In this document: positions 56,012 through 57,302 of the stretch, piece after piece
Layout of the letters: every line of letters begins with the position of its first letter
How positions within the stretch are numbered: the first letter of the stretch is position 1
Source of the DNA: Oehlia diaphana
Lineage: Eukaryota > Glomeromycota > Glomeromycetes > Glomerales > Glomeraceae
DNA length: 57,302 nt
Assembly (NCBI GenBank): GCA_003833135.1
Contig: QZLH01000131.1
Span: 104,658-161,959, forward strand
Direction of reading: 5' to 3'
Made by a program: the position numbers and the translations under genes
Notes under the pieces: generated by a model
The model's input: the letters and a program-made list of their open reading frames with translations, nothing else
The model's database searches: none
Told to the model about the DNA's origin: nothing

Positions 56012-57302
56012 TACACTCCCCGGTAAAAAGTATCTGACCACCCTGTCGATCATTGCCGATCATTTCCATTAAAATTAAAATTACGCCAATACTAACTATG
56101 CAAATATAAACAAATTTTTTTTTCCCATGTAGCTAATACCTTCGTCTACCCAAAAATAAAAAAAAAAATATTTTGTAAAAATGCCCAAAAAGCACGAACT
56201 TACTGAATTTGAAAGAGGAGAGGTTATTGGTCTCTGGAAAGGGGGTCATAGTGAACGAAACATTAGTGAAATACTTGACTTCCCAAAAACAACTATCCAT
56301 GACACTATAACGGACTACAAAAATTCAGAAAAAATTTCAGCTGCTCCACGTTCAGGTAGGCCACCAAAACTTGCAGAAAGAGATATAAGGCGTATTGTAA
56401 GAATCGTTAAGGAAGATAGACAACAATCTTTGGATGAAATAACAAAAAAATTTAATGATGGTTTACCAAGTCCAGTATGTAATAGTACTATAAAGCATAT
56501 TTTACATTCTGAAGGGTATTTTGGTAGGGCTGGGAAAAGAAAACCATTAGTTTCTGAGGCTAATCGTAAAAAAAGGTTAGATTGGTGCCGTGAAAGAAAA
56601 GAATGGGATACTGAATGGGATTTCATCATATGGAGTGATGAATCTCGCTTCTTATTATTTCAGAATGATGCACACCACTGGGTCTGGCGTAAACCACATG
56701 AAAAATACGATGTTAATTGCTTGATTCCGACTGTAAAATCTGGAAATCAAGGAGTTATGGTATGGGGGTGTTTCGCAAAAAATCAACTTGGTCCTTTAAT
56801 TCAAGTTTCCGGAAGTATTACAGGTTTAGTGTATATTAACATATTAGAAAATCATTTTCTACCCTTTTATAATAATTTAGAAAACAATTTGCAATATTTT
56901 TTTCAAGATGACAATGCGCCAGTCCATAGAGCAAGAACAGTTTCACAATGGAAAGAGAATAATTCAGTATCAACTATTCCGTGGCCTGCACAGAGCCCGG
57001 ATCTTAATCCGATTGAACATTTATGGGATGTTTTGGAAAGAAAAGTTCGGGCACATAAACCTCATCCAAAAAATATTAGAGAATTAATGGTAGTTTTGGA
57101 AGAGAAATGGAATAACATTGAGCCCGAAATTTTAATTAATTTGGTTGATAGCATGCCAAGAAGGGTTCAAGCTGTTTTAGATAGCCGTGGTAACCCAACT
57201 AGATATTAATAAAAAATTTGAGTTTTTCTGAATAAAATGATATAAAATTTTTATAATGTTTATAAATAAATTGTTGAGAAATTAACTGTCAAAACATGTG
57301 TT
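56012..57302 (+). mobile_element. Tc1/mariner transposon, right end beyond the window
   Basis: A TA dinucleotide (56012-56013) precedes CACTCCCCGGTAAAAAGTAT, which looks like the left terminal repeat, 167 bp before the transposase ATG. The matching right terminus is not seen up to 57302, so the element continues outside. Confidence 0.75.
56181..57209 (+). CDS. Tc1-family transposase, intact, DD34E
   Basis: 342 residues without interruption, the usual Tc1 length. The N-terminal paired-like HTH region runs about 1-120: TEFERGEVIGLWKGGHSERN, ISEILDFPKTTIHDTI, then a GRPPKL-type GRPR hook. The catalytic residues are D in IIWSDESRF, D in FFQDDNAPVHRA and E in SPDLNPIEHLWD; I count 34 residues between the second D and E. 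VMVWGCF and the C-terminal RVQAVLDSRGNPTRY are standard. It cuts and pastes at TA sites. No frameshift or stop, so the copy is recent and possibly active. Confidence 0.95.
   Translation: MPKKHELTEFERGEVIGLWKGGHSERNISEILDFPKTTIHDTITDYKNSEKISAAPRSGRPPKLAERDIRRIVRIVKEDRQQSLDEITKKFNDGLPSPVCNSTIKHILHSEGYFGRAGKRKPLVSEANRKKRLDWCRERKEWDTEWDFIIWSDESRFLLFQNDAHHWVWRKPHEKYDVNCLIPTVKSGNQGVMVWGCFAKNQLGPLIQVSGSITGLVYINILENHFLPFYNNLENNLQYFFQDDNAPVHRARTVSQWKENNSVSTIPWPAQSPDLNPIEHLWDVLERKVRAHKPHPKNIRELMVVLEEKWNNIEPEILINLVDSMPRRVQAVLDSRGNPTRY

Noticed and set aside
1..57302. CRISPR arrays, rRNA genes, bacterial operons
   Set aside because: No regularly spaced repeats, no rRNA-like sequence, and intron-rich genes rule out a prokaryotic origin.

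Overview
ORGANISM. The window is AT-rich eukaryotic DNA whose genes carry many short GT..AG introns (40-100 bp). It encodes fungal housekeeping proteins: MDM10, a KHA1-type K+/H+ antiporter, ZW10/Dsl1, THG1, DNAJC9, an SHB17-like phosphatase and an RF2-type release factor. Together with a large set of divergent HMG-box-like genes and decayed families of the kind I associate with Rhizophagus, this points to an arbuscular mycorrhizal fungus (Glomeromycotina, Rhizophagus-like). The species is an inference.

LAYOUT. (1) 1-14.7 kb: a cluster of eight small HMG-box-like genes of two families, called 'A' and 'B' here. A proteins (A1-A5 here, A6 at 26 kb) start with a conserved N-cap, then an HMG-like core (NAYMIF...LWKISP..V...YE), then an N/Q/E/S-rich tail built from a repeat around QPEA.QFENFE. 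B proteins (B1-B3) start with an IIVL..N..FL.W module followed by a second HMG-like core. Three A/B couples are divergently transcribed from one intergenic region: B1<->A1, A2<->B2 and B3<->A5. A3 and A4 stand alone. Most of the A and B promoters carry a TATATAA(A/T) box about 35-75 bp before the ATG. (2) 14.8-25.7 kb: a graveyard of mobile and repeated sequence: a Harbinger-like MITE, a pogo/Tigger transposase relic, and a block of visibly higher GC (about 18.0-24.9 kb) holding remains of a primase-like gene, a tyrosine-recombinase-like gene, an exon/intron micro-array, a multi-exon family gene and a coiled-coil family gene. (3) 26 kb: A6, a solitary sixth A gene. (4) 28.4-40.7 kb: a gene-dense housekeeping block on both strands: a proline-rich putative CDK substrate, THG1, MDM10, DNAJC9, SHB17-like, RF2 and ZW10. 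(5) 40.9-48 kb: very AT-rich desert with fold-back elements, MITEs and one assembly gap (43847-44404). (6) 48.0-51.0 kb: the K+/H+ antiporter. (7) 51-56 kb: AT desert with a large palindrome. (8) 56.0 kb to the window end: an intact Tc1-like DD34E transposon missing only its right end.

HOW THEY FIT. The housekeeping block has no obvious shared pathway, although three genes serve mitochondria or organelle contacts (MDM10, RF2) or ER trafficking (ZW10). The HMG cluster is the accessory, fast-evolving part: duplicated genes, duplicated promoter segments, duplicated symmetric exons, and divergent pairing of two families.

METHOD. All exon structures were assembled by eye from GT..AG sites with reading-phase checks. 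THG1 internal boundaries are approximate. No alignment or database search was run.
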